The notes beneath the pieces are model-generated. The model ran no database searches. It had not been told where the DNA came from and worked only from the letters and a program-made list of their open reading frames with translations. This document shows positions 44,442 to 52,752 of a stretch of DNA of 64,000 nucleotides, one piece after another. Source of the DNA: Candidatus Nitrosocosmicus oleophilus (GTDB lineage Archaea > Thermoproteota > Nitrososphaeria > Nitrososphaerales > Nitrososphaeraceae). The translations under genes and the position numbers were made by a program. The stretch spans positions 868,001 to 932,000 of the forward strand of contig NZ_CP012850.1 of NCBI RefSeq assembly GCF_000802205.1. The letters run 5' to 3'. The stretch's first letter is position 1. Each line of letters opens with the position of its first letter.

Positions 44442-44885
44442 TTAATAAAAGAACTCCCTTAAATTCTTATTATATTCTAGATATACTTTTAAGCAACAAA
44501 CCATTTGAGTCCAACCTTGGCAGTTGCTATATGATTCGTCTAGCGATGGCTGGTCTTCATTTATCCAGCCTGCCTCTGAAATCGTTACTAGTGTCATGTC
44601 ATCTCCAAGCTGTTCAAAGTCTATCTCTACAGTCAAGCGATTAGATTCAACTGCACTAGCCCATTCAAAAACGATTTTCTGGTTCTTAATTGTCTGTTTT
44701 ACATATACTGAAAAAGTACCGGGATAATCATGAAAATCCCACATGACCTCCGTTCCTTCATCGAGTGGCCCACTTGCTCCACCTGTGGTAAAATATCTGC
44801 TTAATTTCTTTGGATTATAGACTGCATCAAATACTTCCTCTATAGGCTTTTTTATCTTGGCTTGCACTCTAAATTTCAAATTCAT
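44442..44885 (-). CDS. SRPBCC (AHSA1/START-like) domain protein
   Basis: 147-residue protein of the activator-of-Hsp90 homologue/START-like fold. The opening FRVQAKIKKPIEEVFDAVYN and the following PKKLSRYFTT match the family's first strand-helix unit. Near the end, NCQGWTQMVCCLKVYLEYN matches the usual 'GWxxxLxxLkxyLE' helix. It is divergent from an ArsR-type regulator with 52 bases between starts, an arrangement common in bacteria and archaea in which the regulator controls the SRPBCC gene. Ligand or client unknown. Confidence 0.85.
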   Translation of the reverse strand: MNLKFRVQAKIKKPIEEVFDAVYNPKKLSRYFTTGGASGPLDEGTEVMWDFHDYPGTFSVYVKQTIKNQKIVFEWASAVESNRLTVEIDFEQLGDDMTLVTISEAGWINEDQPSLDESYSNCQGWTQMVCCLKVYLEYNKNLREFFY

Positions 44886-44937
44886 GAATATACGCCGTTA
44901 TAAGGTTTATTAGTAGTATATGTTATATAAATGTAAC
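44886..44937. promoter_or_regulatory. Divergent promoter between SRPBCC and ArsR genes
   Basis: Only 52 bases separate the two start codons. The region contains ATTAGTA (44909-44915) and AT-rich TATA-like stretches for both directions, so one regulator could act on both genes. Exact boxes are not certain. Confidence 0.5.
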
Positions 44938-45258
44938 ATGTATTCAGAAAGGGAGTATGACCATATCCTTAAGGCACTAGCTCATGCTGGCAGACGTGAA
45001 ATCCTTGATTTGATAAAGGATAAACCACATACAACCTCAGAATTGTGTCTAATCTTAAAAAAAATGGATAGATGTACGGTAATGCAACATTTAAACGTCT
45101 TAGAAAAAGCGGATTTGATTCTAGTTAAACATAGCGGCAAATACCGATGGAATTACATTAACCTTCTTCCTATTCGAGAATTACATGATCGCTGGATATC
45201 CAAATTTTCTCTGGATGCCATAGACATACTTACAAAGTTGAAACAAGATATAGAATGA
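44938..45258 (+). CDS. ArsR-family transcription regulator
   Basis: Small winged-helix regulator of about 106 residues. From ATG 44938 it opens MYSEREYDHILKALAHAGRR, then EILDLIKDKPHTTSELC, a recognition region MDRCTVMQHLNVLEKADLI and a wing LVKHSGKYRWNYINLLPI. No CxC metal site of the arsenic type is present, which fits the subfamily paired with SRPBCC proteins. An ATG 18 bases further upstream is possible but adds only six residues. It is divergent from the SRPBCC gene. Confidence 0.85.
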   Translation: MYSEREYDHILKALAHAGRREILDLIKDKPHTTSELCLILKKMDRCTVMQHLNVLEKADLILVKHSGKYRWNYINLLPIRELHDRWISKFSLDAIDILTKLKQDIE

Positions 45259-45699
45259 AATCCCTGAATACCGAAATCTGAATTCTGATTCAAAAGATGC
45301 TTTGAATTATTCCTGAGCGTATGTTAAATGGCTACTGCATTTGCATTTAGGTGTATTGATTTCTCGGATCAGATGGAAATCGAATTTAAAAAGAGGAACA
45401 GTATGATTATCCGTTTGTTTTGTTACTAATATGATCAAAAATTAGATATGCCAAATAATATTTTGTTTTTGAATGCTGACAACAGACATTATTTGGAAAA
45501 TTAATAAGGCGTTTTAAAGAGGATTAAATTTAATGCTCGACGGCTAATTCGATACGGAGTTTCTATCAATTGAAAAATTCATGCTACTCTAGATGATAAC
45601 ATGTGATCCAAAACAGATTGTAAGGCACAATTCCAAGGTCCCTAAATACTCGGAATATCATTCCATAACCTTTATTTATTTTAACTATAAAGCAGTCAT
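45259..45699. other. Intergenic region
   Basis: About 440 bases with no convincing ORF, repeat or RNA gene. Confidence 0.4.
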
Positions 45700-45966
45700 A
45701 TGTGGTATCAAAAATACTTTTTATTTCTGTCAGTTCTTGCCATCATGTCACTAATATTGCCATTCAAAGTACCAATTAAAGGTTCATTAGCTCAAAATTT
45801 TACCTCGAATATCGATGCTTCATTTCTCAGTGAAGAGGATAATAAATTATATCTTCTAAAAGGCGACCAATATGTTCGCCTTACATTTTACGTGGGTCAG
45901 GGTGCAACGATGGATAGTGGTTATCCACAACCAATCAGCAATTGGGTTGATCCCCCAGATTCTTAG
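45700..45966 (+). CDS. Secreted single hemopexin-like repeat protein (88 aa)
   Basis: Exported protein with a signal peptide at about 1-32 (ends SLAQ) and a mature part of about 56 residues. IDASFLSEEDNKLYLLKGDQ (38-57) followed by YVRLTF and SGYPQPISNWV fits one hemopexin repeat: Asp-Ala-x-Phe, then Lys-x-Tyr-x-hydrophobic-Lys-Gly-x-x-Tyr, then Gly-Tyr-Pro. Hemopexin domains normally hold four such repeats forming a propeller, so a single unit would need to oligomerise or act as a small binding module. Function unknown. Confidence 0.65.
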   Translation: MWYQKYFLFLSVLAIMSLILPFKVPIKGSLAQNFTSNIDASFLSEEDNKLYLLKGDQYVRLTFYVGQGATMDSGYPQPISNWVDPPDS

Positions 45967-46557
45967 GCTCAAATAAAGGATACATCTATATCCCTACAGA
46001 ACTTTTATTTTTTCTCTTTCTCATAATGCCCTAGATATTTTTAAGCATTAATGAATTTAATTGGTTTACAGTTCGTGAATCGAAACTATACCTATTTTTT
46101 TTTGACTTTGTGTGTTTTCCCTTTGTTGTTTTAATAGATTGTTTTCCTGAGTCATTACGTACTAATTACTGATAAAGTATTTTGAGTGAAAAAAATCAAA
46201 TAATCAAACAGATCATTTTGTTATTTACTAATATTAAATATTGTCTGCCTTTACTAATATAGTATGAGTACTAATTTTTGGTTAGTTGTTAGATAGATGT
46301 GTTCTATGCACAGACCTTAAAAAGTTAAGTTATAGAATACTAATATTCATCATATAATATACAAAATACTACCATGAACAACAAGTTTGATATCTTACAC
46401 GCCAACTTGAGATCCATACTAAACACCAAAATTTCATACAACTAATTTTAACTATTCATTGATACTACAAAGGCCATTTATGGGTCAATCAAGGCAACTA
46501 TGAATGATTTAGTAACCTATACTAAATCAAATAAAAATAAAGATTTTCCCCTGATTA
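45967..46557. other. Intergenic region between convergent genes
   Basis: About 590 bases. T-rich runs after 46000 and near 46093-46101 are possible terminators. The motif TACTAAT recurs at 46226, 46252, 46269 and 46338. No ORF is convincing. Confidence 0.4.
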
Positions 46558-47655
46558 TTAAGTACTTGAAAGTATCTGCAAGTCAAAAGCTTTTATCAAA
46601 TTCGGATGAATCTGAGTATGAACGATCATCATTATATCAGTTGGTGGAACTTTGAATTCTATTGAATTTACAAGTTGCTTAATACCGCCTTCCAGATTAG
46701 TACTATATGTGGAAGTGCCGTTTTGGGATATTATTGGTTTAAGTTCTTTATTAAAAATATCCAATAGTTTTTCAGCCATGCCTTCTGCACTTTGATAATT
46801 TGCCATATTTACTATAGATTTATTAGTATTCCAATTGGTATCTGAATTATTAATTGATGGCGGCATATCCATCATCATGTTCATATCCATGTTACTATTG
46901 TTACTAGAATTATAGCTATTATTATTTTCAGCCATAGACCCTTTGTTCATATTTCCCATATTTCCCATATTTCCCATATTTCCCATATTTCCCATATTTC
47001 CCATATCGGTCATATCAAAGTCAACACTATAGGCATCACCATAATTCCTTAGTACTTCGTCTACTCCATCAGCAAATCTCATAGGATGGATTGAGCCATT
47101 GTTGTTATCCTTTTTTGGACTAAATATATTTGATATGAACATACTAACTTGATTTAGAAAGTTAGAATCTTCTGATTGTTTTTTAGCTTCCGTTAGAGTT
47201 ATGACTTTATCTACATTCGTATTGATACTTGCAACTAATTGATCTGATTGTTCTAGTTTTTGTTTTTCACCTTGAATTGAAGAAGTGGTATTTGAAAATG
47301 AAGATGTCAAGTTGCGCAAATTTTCTACTGCTAATTTAAGATCATCTCCAATTTTTTTATCCTGTTTAACTATTTCTACCAACAAGTCCCAGTAAAAAAT
47401 ACTAACAGCTTCATCTGCATGTTTTTGAGCCAAAGTTGCATTATTATTTACCAGATTTGACTGAACAAGATTCGATTCGGTCTGAAATTGATCTAAAGAC
47501 GAGAGAAATGAAGCATAATTATTTGGAGGAAAATTGTGACCATACGCATTTTGGAAAAAAGTAGAATCCGGACTAATATTTGTATTACTATGGATGATTG
47601 TGCTAAATAAAATACCTAACACTAATAGAATAGATAGTGTATTTTTCCGATTCAC
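46558..47655 (-). CDS. Secreted Met/Gly/Asn-repeat protein with helical N-terminal domain
   Basis: Exported protein of unknown function. The frame opens at TTG 47730, but GTG 47655 gives a normal signal peptide (MNRKNTLSILLVLGILF, ending about NAYGH) and is preferred. The mature N-terminal half (about 40-170) is helical and Asn/Gln-rich with HADEAVSIFYWDLLVEIVKQ, likely a helical bundle. Then six MGN triplets and a Met/Asn/Ser-rich linker lead to a C-terminal domain (about 280-365) with GMAEKLLDIFNKELKPIISQ and IMMIVHTQIHPNLIKAFDLQ. Function unknown; Met clusters might bind copper. Confidence 0.68.
   Translation of the reverse strand: MNRKNTLSILLVLGILFSTIIHSNTNISPDSTFFQNAYGHNFPPNNYASFLSSLDQFQTESNLVQSNLVNNNATLAQKHADEAVSIFYWDLLVEIVKQDKKIGDDLKLAVENLRNLTSSFSNTTSSIQGEKQKLEQSDQLVASINTNVDKVITLTEAKKQSEDSNFLNQVSMFISNIFSPKKDNNNGSIHPMRFADGVDEVLRNYGDAYSVDFDMTDMGNMGNMGNMGNMGNMGNMNKGSMAENNNSYNSSNNSNMDMNMMMDMPPSINNSDTNWNTNKSIVNMANYQSAEGMAEKLLDIFNKELKPIISQNGTSTYSTNLEGGIKQLVNSIEFKVPPTDIMMIVHTQIHPNLIKAFDLQILSST
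46951..47004 (-). repeat. Six copies of a 9-base repeat (Met-Gly-Asn)
   Basis: The unit atttcccat repeats six times exactly from 46951 to 47004, encoding consecutive Met-Gly-Asn triplets. Confidence 0.95.
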
Positions 47656-47944
47656 AATGATAAAATTATGTTTAAATGTTATAATAATACTTCGTTTGAT
47701 TACAATTAGCAACCTATGGTTTAATGGCAAATCATTTGTTGATATAATAAATGCTCTAATTTATCTACAATAAACCAAGATACAATAAAGTCCAATTGTT
47801 TTTTTTTACTAGTAGTAACTTCAACAGGTTATTCTCATTTAGCAATCAATACTTTGACTGAGACGTGTTTTTATTAAAGTAAAATGTTAATTTTCATATA
47901 GAGATACTACCAATATTATGAAGATATAATATTTTCATAATATA

Positions 47945-48106
47945 TTAGGAGACAAGGAACATGGATATCCTCTTGTTAAAAGCATTTACAAATTCTTCAA
48001 CTATTTGTACCTGTTCTTTGGTCAACCTTTCAGATTGTATCGAATTGGGATCCCTGTTTATCTTGTTGTCCATTATTTTTGCCACTTCTCTAATTGTTTT
48101 ATTCAT
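47945..48106 (-). CDS. Possible small protein (53 aa)
   Basis: ORF of 53 codons opening MNKTIREVAKIMDNKINRDP and ending FNKRISMFLVS. It has a natural amino-acid composition with two amphipathic helices (TIREVAKIMDNKIN, and LTKEQVQIVEEFVNAFNKRI), which argues for real coding. It lies between two genes of unknown function on the same strand. I know no homologue. A regulatory or toxin-antitoxin role cannot be judged. Confidence 0.5.
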   Translation of the reverse strand: MNKTIREVAKIMDNKINRDPNSIQSERLTKEQVQIVEEFVNAFNKRISMFLVS

Positions 48107-48625
48107 AGAGTGTTTATGAGCCTCAGATATTTATAGATATTGGTATCTATTGGCAATTTTAAACAATAATATTGTATTGGAGGTCAGCGCAATATAAAAT
48201 GTTTTAACCGTTTTCCAAGTTATCCCCAAATAAACATAAAACAAGGATTTTTGAGTACACCTACAAAATTGAAAAGTCAGGATTTTGAATATTTTATCCA
48301 TTCTGAAGTTTATAGTCATATATTAGAACACAATTTTCAGGAGGCCTGGGCGATTGAATTCTTTGTATTGATAGTTTTGACAAGTCATTGGTTAAAATTA
48401 TGGTCTTTTATTCATATTCGGTCTATTCATAAGCAGTTTAACTCTTTTAACAATTAATATTTTAGAAAAGAATTCAATCTTGGGTTTCGATTTGTTGGGA
48501 AAATGAGAGTATATCCAAAAGCCAATGATTTTCTTCATCAGATTGGTGTAAAATCCTATGAATATTGATTCTACCCTTTAATTCAAATCTTTTCTATACT
48601 CAAAAATATCTATATTGAAGAGAGG
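48107..48625. other. Intergenic region
   Basis: About 520 bases. Short overlapping frames on both strands near 48131-48457 have unlikely composition and are not called. Confidence 0.35.
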
Positions 48626-48937
48626 TTATCTCCGTAGAAAAGAAATATTATATTCTGATTCGTTAGTAGATATGGATTTTAAGTCAGGACAATTGTTAAA
48701 TACCCTATCTAATTTTTGTAATTCCGACTGGGATAGATTTGATATAGTCCCTTTTTCATAAGATGCAAGAAAATTTTCCTTATTTCCTTCCAGTGCAAAT
48801 AAATTATTCATTATTTCACTGGCCTTTTGTTTACATTGTTCTTCAAAAGCGAATGGGGCAATTAATCCTACTACTACTGCAGTTACGATGATTATTGGAA
48901 TAGATAAGACTATAATGATCTTTTGACTCTTTTCCAT
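48626..48937 (-). CDS. Membrane-anchored small protein (103 aa)
   Basis: The N-terminal hydrophobic segment at about 6-30 (KIIIVLSIPIIIVTAVVVGL) is an uncleaved anchor or signal; the remaining 70 residues are probably extracytoplasmic. The mature part is helical, with two cysteines (EEQCKQKASEIMNNLFALEG and NNCPDLKS) about 48 residues apart that could form a disulfide. The ATG start is in a good context. No family recognised; it is one of several small exported proteins in this region. Confidence 0.6.
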   Translation of the reverse strand: MEKSQKIIIVLSIPIIIVTAVVVGLIAPFAFEEQCKQKASEIMNNLFALEGNKENFLASYEKGTISNLSQSELQKLDRVFNNCPDLKSISTNESEYNISFLRR

Positions 48938-49352
48938 GATATATTGAATTAGTTAAATCGTATTATAATAAAGATATCATTTAGGTCTTGTTTATTGAGC
49001 TGAATTCATATCTTCTCATCTTCTTGGCAGTCTAATAATTTATTTATCTTCTTTTTACATTGTTACTTACAGTCCGATATCTTTGTATTACATTGTCAGT
49101 GATATCGACATCGATAATTTCTTTCCTAAGAAACTATAGATTTGTATAGACTAGCAGTTACTATTTCCGGGATGACCTACTAATGAATATCATTTGATGT
49201 CTATTACTATCATGATATGAAGCACAATGATCCTGTATCTTAAATGATGATACTCAGAATTAGTTTTATTGTCATGGGTAGGTGCAAGATGCAAGTTAAG
49301 CTAGCGAATTAATCTGATGTGTTGGGAATTTGTACTGCCCAAGCCAAAAATA
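48938..49352. other. Intergenic region
   Basis: About 415 AT-rich bases with no convincing ORF or repeat. Confidence 0.4.
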
Positions 49353-50279
49353 TTAAGGATTGTCATAGCATATTGCATATGTCTGTACAGTTAATGCTGA
49401 ATCCATACTTGAACTAGTGGTAATCGTGGTGGTAAATGTGCTAAGAGAATCCGGAATTGCAGAGTAAGAAATTACATTTCCATCAGAAATATCATAAATG
49501 GATCCTCCTCCCACGATCAAGTCACCATTGTGGCAAGATGCAGTAGAGGAATAAGGATTACCTCCAGTTTTATCGGTCGGCCCATGAATTATGTATATTT
49601 TTCCATCTAATGATAATGAACCAGTTGAAGATGATGAACCAGTTGAAGATGATGAACCAGTTGAAGATGATGAACCAGTTGAAGATGATGAACCCGAAAC
49701 CACTATATTATTTGTGGTATCTGTGGAACTACTTACATGATTAGCATCAGCTGAACAACCTACATTAGATGTGCCTTTGGGACCAGTTGGACAACCTACA
49801 CCTCCAATACTTTTCGCATTACCTTGACCTAGTTGGCCTCCAGCATTACCTTGACCTAGTTGGCCTCCAGCATTACCTTGACCTAGTTGGCCTCCAGCAT
49901 TACCTTGACCTAGTTGGCCTCCAGCATTACCTTGACCTAGTTGGTCTCCAGCATTACCTTGACCTAGTTGGCCTCCAGCATTACCTTGACCTAGTTGGCC
50001 TCCAGCATTACCTTGACCTAGTTGGCCTCCAGCATTACCTTGACCTAGTTGGCCTCCAGCATTACCTTGACCTAGTTGGCCTCCAGCATTACCTTGACCT
50101 AGTTGGCCTCCAGCATTACCTTGACCTAGTTGGCCTCCAGCATTCTCCATGTCTTGATTACCAAAGTGAAAATTACCTCTTTGTGCTAACGAAAAATTCA
50201 ACAGATCGGGGCTATAAGGAATGGTTAAAATTATGAAAATTAATCCACACATTAATAGTGTACTAATTAGAAAAGTCAT
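49353..50279 (-). CDS. Secreted Gly/Gln/Asn tandem-repeat protein
   Basis: 308-residue exported protein. A signal peptide or anchor covers about 1-32 (MTFLISTLLMCGLIFIILTI). Then twelve 9-residue units of the form GNAGGQLGQ (one has Asp for Gly) run from about 46 to 153. A short segment with two cysteines (VGCPTGPKG, VGCSADANH) follows, then four Ser-rich TGSSSS units (about 197-220). The C-terminal domain (about 225-308) has two more cysteines (TASCHNGD, YAICYDN) and looks folded. A fibrous or gel-like surface role is inference. Confidence 0.68.
   Translation of the reverse strand: MTFLISTLLMCGLIFIILTIPYSPDLLNFSLAQRGNFHFGNQDMENAGGQLGQGNAGGQLGQGNAGGQLGQGNAGGQLGQGNAGGQLGQGNAGGQLGQGNAGGQLGQGNAGDQLGQGNAGGQLGQGNAGGQLGQGNAGGQLGQGNAGGQLGQGNAKSIGGVGCPTGPKGTSNVGCSADANHVSSSTDTTNNIVVSGSSSSTGSSSSTGSSSSTGSSSSTGSLSLDGKIYIIHGPTDKTGGNPYSSTASCHNGDLIVGGGSIYDISDGNVISYSAIPDSLSTFTTTITTSSSMDSALTVQTYAICYDNP
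49618..49689 (-). repeat. Four exact copies of an 18-base repeat (Ser/Thr/Gly)
   Basis: The unit gaaccagttgaagatgat repeats four times without change from 49618 to 49689 inside the secreted repeat protein. Confidence 0.93.
49821..50144 (-). repeat. Twelve copies of a 27-base repeat (Gly-Gln-Asn units)
   Basis: A 27-base unit starting accttgacctagttggcc recurs every 27 bases from 49821 to 50144, twelve times, with one substitution (ggtctcc for ggcctcc, giving Asp). It encodes the GNAGGQLGQ units. Confidence 0.96.
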
Positions 50280-50623
50280 GATTTAGAAATCAGAGAATGG
50301 TAATATAGATTTTATTCATCAAAGTTTATCTTGATGCTTCTGCCTTGACAACAATAGATAATCCATGGTATTTTCCTAGCGTGTTTGGTCTCCATGTATA
50401 TATGGTTTGATCTTATCTGAATTTGTTTATTTGTCGCTGGATGACATCTTCCAGAGTTTATGCAATGCGTTTCATCTCTTTTAATTTTACACACCTATGC
50501 ATGTATGAGGAATGAACCTATCAAAAGACACTTAATAATTGAGTGTGATGGATGTTATCATCTATGAATTTTGTTATTGAATATTCTTAATTCTTTGAGA
50601 ATGTTGGCCAATGCGAATCATTG
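50280..50623. other. Intergenic region
   Basis: About 345 bases between the repeat protein and the end of the radical SAM gene. A 60-codon frame on the minus strand looks non-coding. Nothing else is seen. Confidence 0.4.
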
Positions 50624-51592
50624 TCAATTATTTTTCAATCCTTGAGCAACTAATATCGAATAACATCCCAACCCACATTTTTCACATATTGGCTTCATTG
50701 CATTACTATCGGAGCTTCCAATACAACAAGGCTGTTTTGACTTTCCTTTATGATCTAACGATAATATTGCCCACGAAGGACAGTCCACCGGGGTAGTTTT
50801 AATTCCTCCCCAATTTCCTTTCATTAATTCTAGTTGCTTTTCTGTGTTCATGATAAAATCTGGATATTTAGTTCTTAATCTTTGAATATTATTAATTATT
50901 TCAGTTCTTGTATCACCGAATGGTAACCAAAGTGGATCATTGTCTGCAAAGGGAGTATGAAATTGAAATCCTATTTTATTTATCGTATCTTTCCATTCGT
51001 CAATTAGATCTTCTATGGTGGTATAATTTAGAGAATTTATGGTCATTGTGATCCAAATGTCCTTCCAAGCTGGTTTTCCGTTGCGAGCGGGCCCGGAGAT
51101 ATAGTCTAAAATATTCTTTTTGGTTTTCGCATAAGCGCCTTTTCCTCTAATGCTATCATGTACCTGTTCTGTACCATCAAGGGATACCCAGTAAAAGTAA
51201 AGCTTGTCAAATCTTACTAAAGGATAAGTACCGTTTGTTACTACACAAATTCTTCTAGGCATCTCATCACAAAAAACCTTTATAATATCTTTACGCATCA
51301 TAGGCTCGCCTCCAACGAGTGTAACTACATAAACATGATGTTTTTTAAAGGTCTGTTTTATTATTTCTTTCCAGTCGCCGGGACTCAACTCGTCTAGTTC
51401 ATTTCTCCTAGTTTTCCACCAATAACAATGGGAACAATGTAAATTACAGACGTTGATAATGTCTGCAGAACCATAGATAAATGGTTTAGATTTAAAAAAC
51501 TTTATAGACATATATTTACTTAGGATACTAAAAATTGTAGGAGCGTCTTTTATTATATCGGTTATACCCATACCGTATACAAGATCTACCAA
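50624..51592 (-). CDS. Radical SAM protein with C-terminal Cys-rich (SPASM-like) region
   Basis: S-adenosylmethionine radical enzyme. The cluster motif is CNLHCSHC (C49, C53, C56), followed by VTLVGGEPMMRKD (the GGEP motif) and CVVTNGTYPLV. The C-terminus has extra cysteines: DCPSWAILSLD, PCCIGSS, and CEKCGLGCYS at about 303-312, as in SPASM/twitch enzymes that hold additional iron-sulfur clusters. The start is TTG 51592 or ATG 51571. No peptide or substrate gene is adjacent, apart from small ORFs, so the reaction is unknown. It is also possible that it acts on a lipid (HpnH-like). Confidence 0.86.
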   Translation of the reverse strand: MVDLVYGMGITDIIKDAPTIFSILSKYMSIKFFKSKPFIYGSADIINVCNLHCSHCYWWKTRRNELDELSPGDWKEIIKQTFKKHHVYVVTLVGGEPMMRKDIIKVFCDEMPRRICVVTNGTYPLVRFDKLYFYWVSLDGTEQVHDSIRGKGAYAKTKKNILDYISGPARNGKPAWKDIWITMTINSLNYTTIEDLIDEWKDTINKIGFQFHTPFADNDPLWLPFGDTRTEIINNIQRLRTKYPDFIMNTEKQLELMKGNWGGIKTTPVDCPSWAILSLDHKGKSKQPCCIGSSDSNAMKPICEKCGLGCYSILVAQGLKNN

Positions 51593-52003
51593 TAGTAATC
51601 ATAAATAGTATGGATTCCAAAGTATATTAATAATACCCGTAATTTGGAGATATTTTTCAGTGGACCTGCACTCATTGAAAAAGGCTAAACATTCTATATC
51701 TCTTTCATGAAATGATGTCTAATTCAATTAGAATGTCGTTGATGGATTATTTAGATAATTTGATCAATAATGACATCGAAATATTTCATGGTCAAGGTTT
51801 GTAATTTGTAATTTGTAATTTGTAATTTGTAATTTCTACTCGTAATAGTAGGTTTAGTTCAAATCCCGGATTTTATCCAATGTGCAGGTAATTGACAATA
51901 TGTGATCCCTATATTATTTCCGTATTTTGTTTCTATACCACTTTATGGATGAATTTGGAATTCAAGAAATTGTTCTAAAATTGTAAGAAACCATGACCTT
52001 CAA
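51593..52003. other. Intergenic region with a tandem repeat and a tRNA-like fragment
   Basis: About 410 bases. It contains five heptamers (51798-51832) and, 25 bases later, TTCAAATCCCGG (51858-51869), which matches a tRNA T-loop and 3' T-stem half without the rest of a tRNA. No ORF is convincing. Confidence 0.45.
51798..51832. repeat. Five tandem copies of a 7-base unit
   Basis: tttgtaa occurs five times in a row. It is AT-rich and intergenic; no function is evident. Confidence 0.9.
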
Positions 52004-52135
52004 CTATACTGTTTGTTTCTTTCTATTTCTCTTTTCCTCTGGGGGTATATCAGTGTAATTTTTTAAAGCGTTTCCCAAAACAAATTCAAGTCCATTTTCC
52101 ATCAATCGAGCAATGTCAATAAGAATGGATATCAT
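52004..52135 (-). CDS. Possible small protein (43 aa)
   Basis: ORF of 43 codons opening MISILIDIARLMENGLEFVL and ending RNRKKQTV. The first half is an amphipathic to hydrophobic helix and the second is charged, with IPPEEKRNRKK. The composition looks coding and it has a proper ATG. It lies next to a charged 119-residue protein gene on the other strand. No homologue is known to me. Confidence 0.45.
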   Translation of the reverse strand: MISILIDIARLMENGLEFVLGNALKNYTDIPPEEKRNRKKQTV

Positions 52136-52392
52136 TTCTGGTCTCTAAATAGTGTTATGCATGTTATCCGGTGCGGTAATCAGCGATATTGTCTTGAAAT
52201 AATTAACTCAAATGGTCGATCATGTCTTAGTAATTATTTTTGTTATTCTAGTTCTAGATCATGCTGTTTACTATTAGATTAATAGTTCACATGAAGGAAT
52301 CATTTTTAATAGATATCGAAATGATGATTAACACGAACTGAAAACGATATTCATCAGAATATACTTAAGAGACCTGGTATGTATATAGTAAT

Positions 52393-52752
52393 ATGGTAAT
52401 AGAAAAAAGTTATAATAATAATCACCTTCCCATTATGTCATTAGATTCTCTTCGTAAAAGTACTATGATCAATCAAACTAAAAAAGAAAGTATGGTTGTC
52501 CTTGCTGAAGAACAATCGAATGAAGATATAGAAACATCTTTTCGCCAAAGATATTCTCAAGAATTAAGAACTAAGAAACAGCAAATATATGATATGGAAA
52601 GAGGTTTTAATGAGTTAGACGATGAAAGAAGGAGTGTTAGACAACAAATGATGCGAACTCCTGGACGACGAGGAGAGCTCATAAAAGAGGAAGAAATCTC
52701 TAAGGAATTTAGCAGGAGATTTTTTGAAACTCCAGAGATACGTGCAAATTAG
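52393..52752 (+). CDS. Charged, coiled-coil-like protein of unknown function (119 aa)
   Basis: 119-residue soluble protein with a disordered first third and a highly charged helical part: DIETSFRQRYSQELRTKKQQ (about 51-70), YDMERGFNELDDERRSVRQQ and ELIKEEEISKEFSRRFFE. High Arg, Lys and Glu content with no membrane segment suggests a coiled coil, perhaps a nucleic-acid-binding protein. The frame has in-frame ATG codons at residues 1, 15 and 25; the first is used by default. No family recognised. Confidence 0.6.
   Translation: MVIEKSYNNNHLPIMSLDSLRKSTMINQTKKESMVVLAEEQSNEDIETSFRQRYSQELRTKKQQIYDMERGFNELDDERRSVRQQMMRTPGRRGELIKEEEISKEFSRRFFETPEIRAN

Noticed and set aside
48251-48457. 68-codon ORF with a TTG start
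   Set aside because: The composition is odd, there is an overlapping frame on the other strand and no recognisable domain; support is too weak.
49821-50144. Regular 27-base repeat array resembling a CRISPR
   Set aside because: The copies are directly joined with no spacers and encode a 9-residue protein repeat in frame, so it is a coding minisatellite.
49769-50236. 155-codon ORF on the plus strand
   Set aside because: It is the antisense shadow of the 27-base repeat; its product is only a repeated HYLDLVGLQ.
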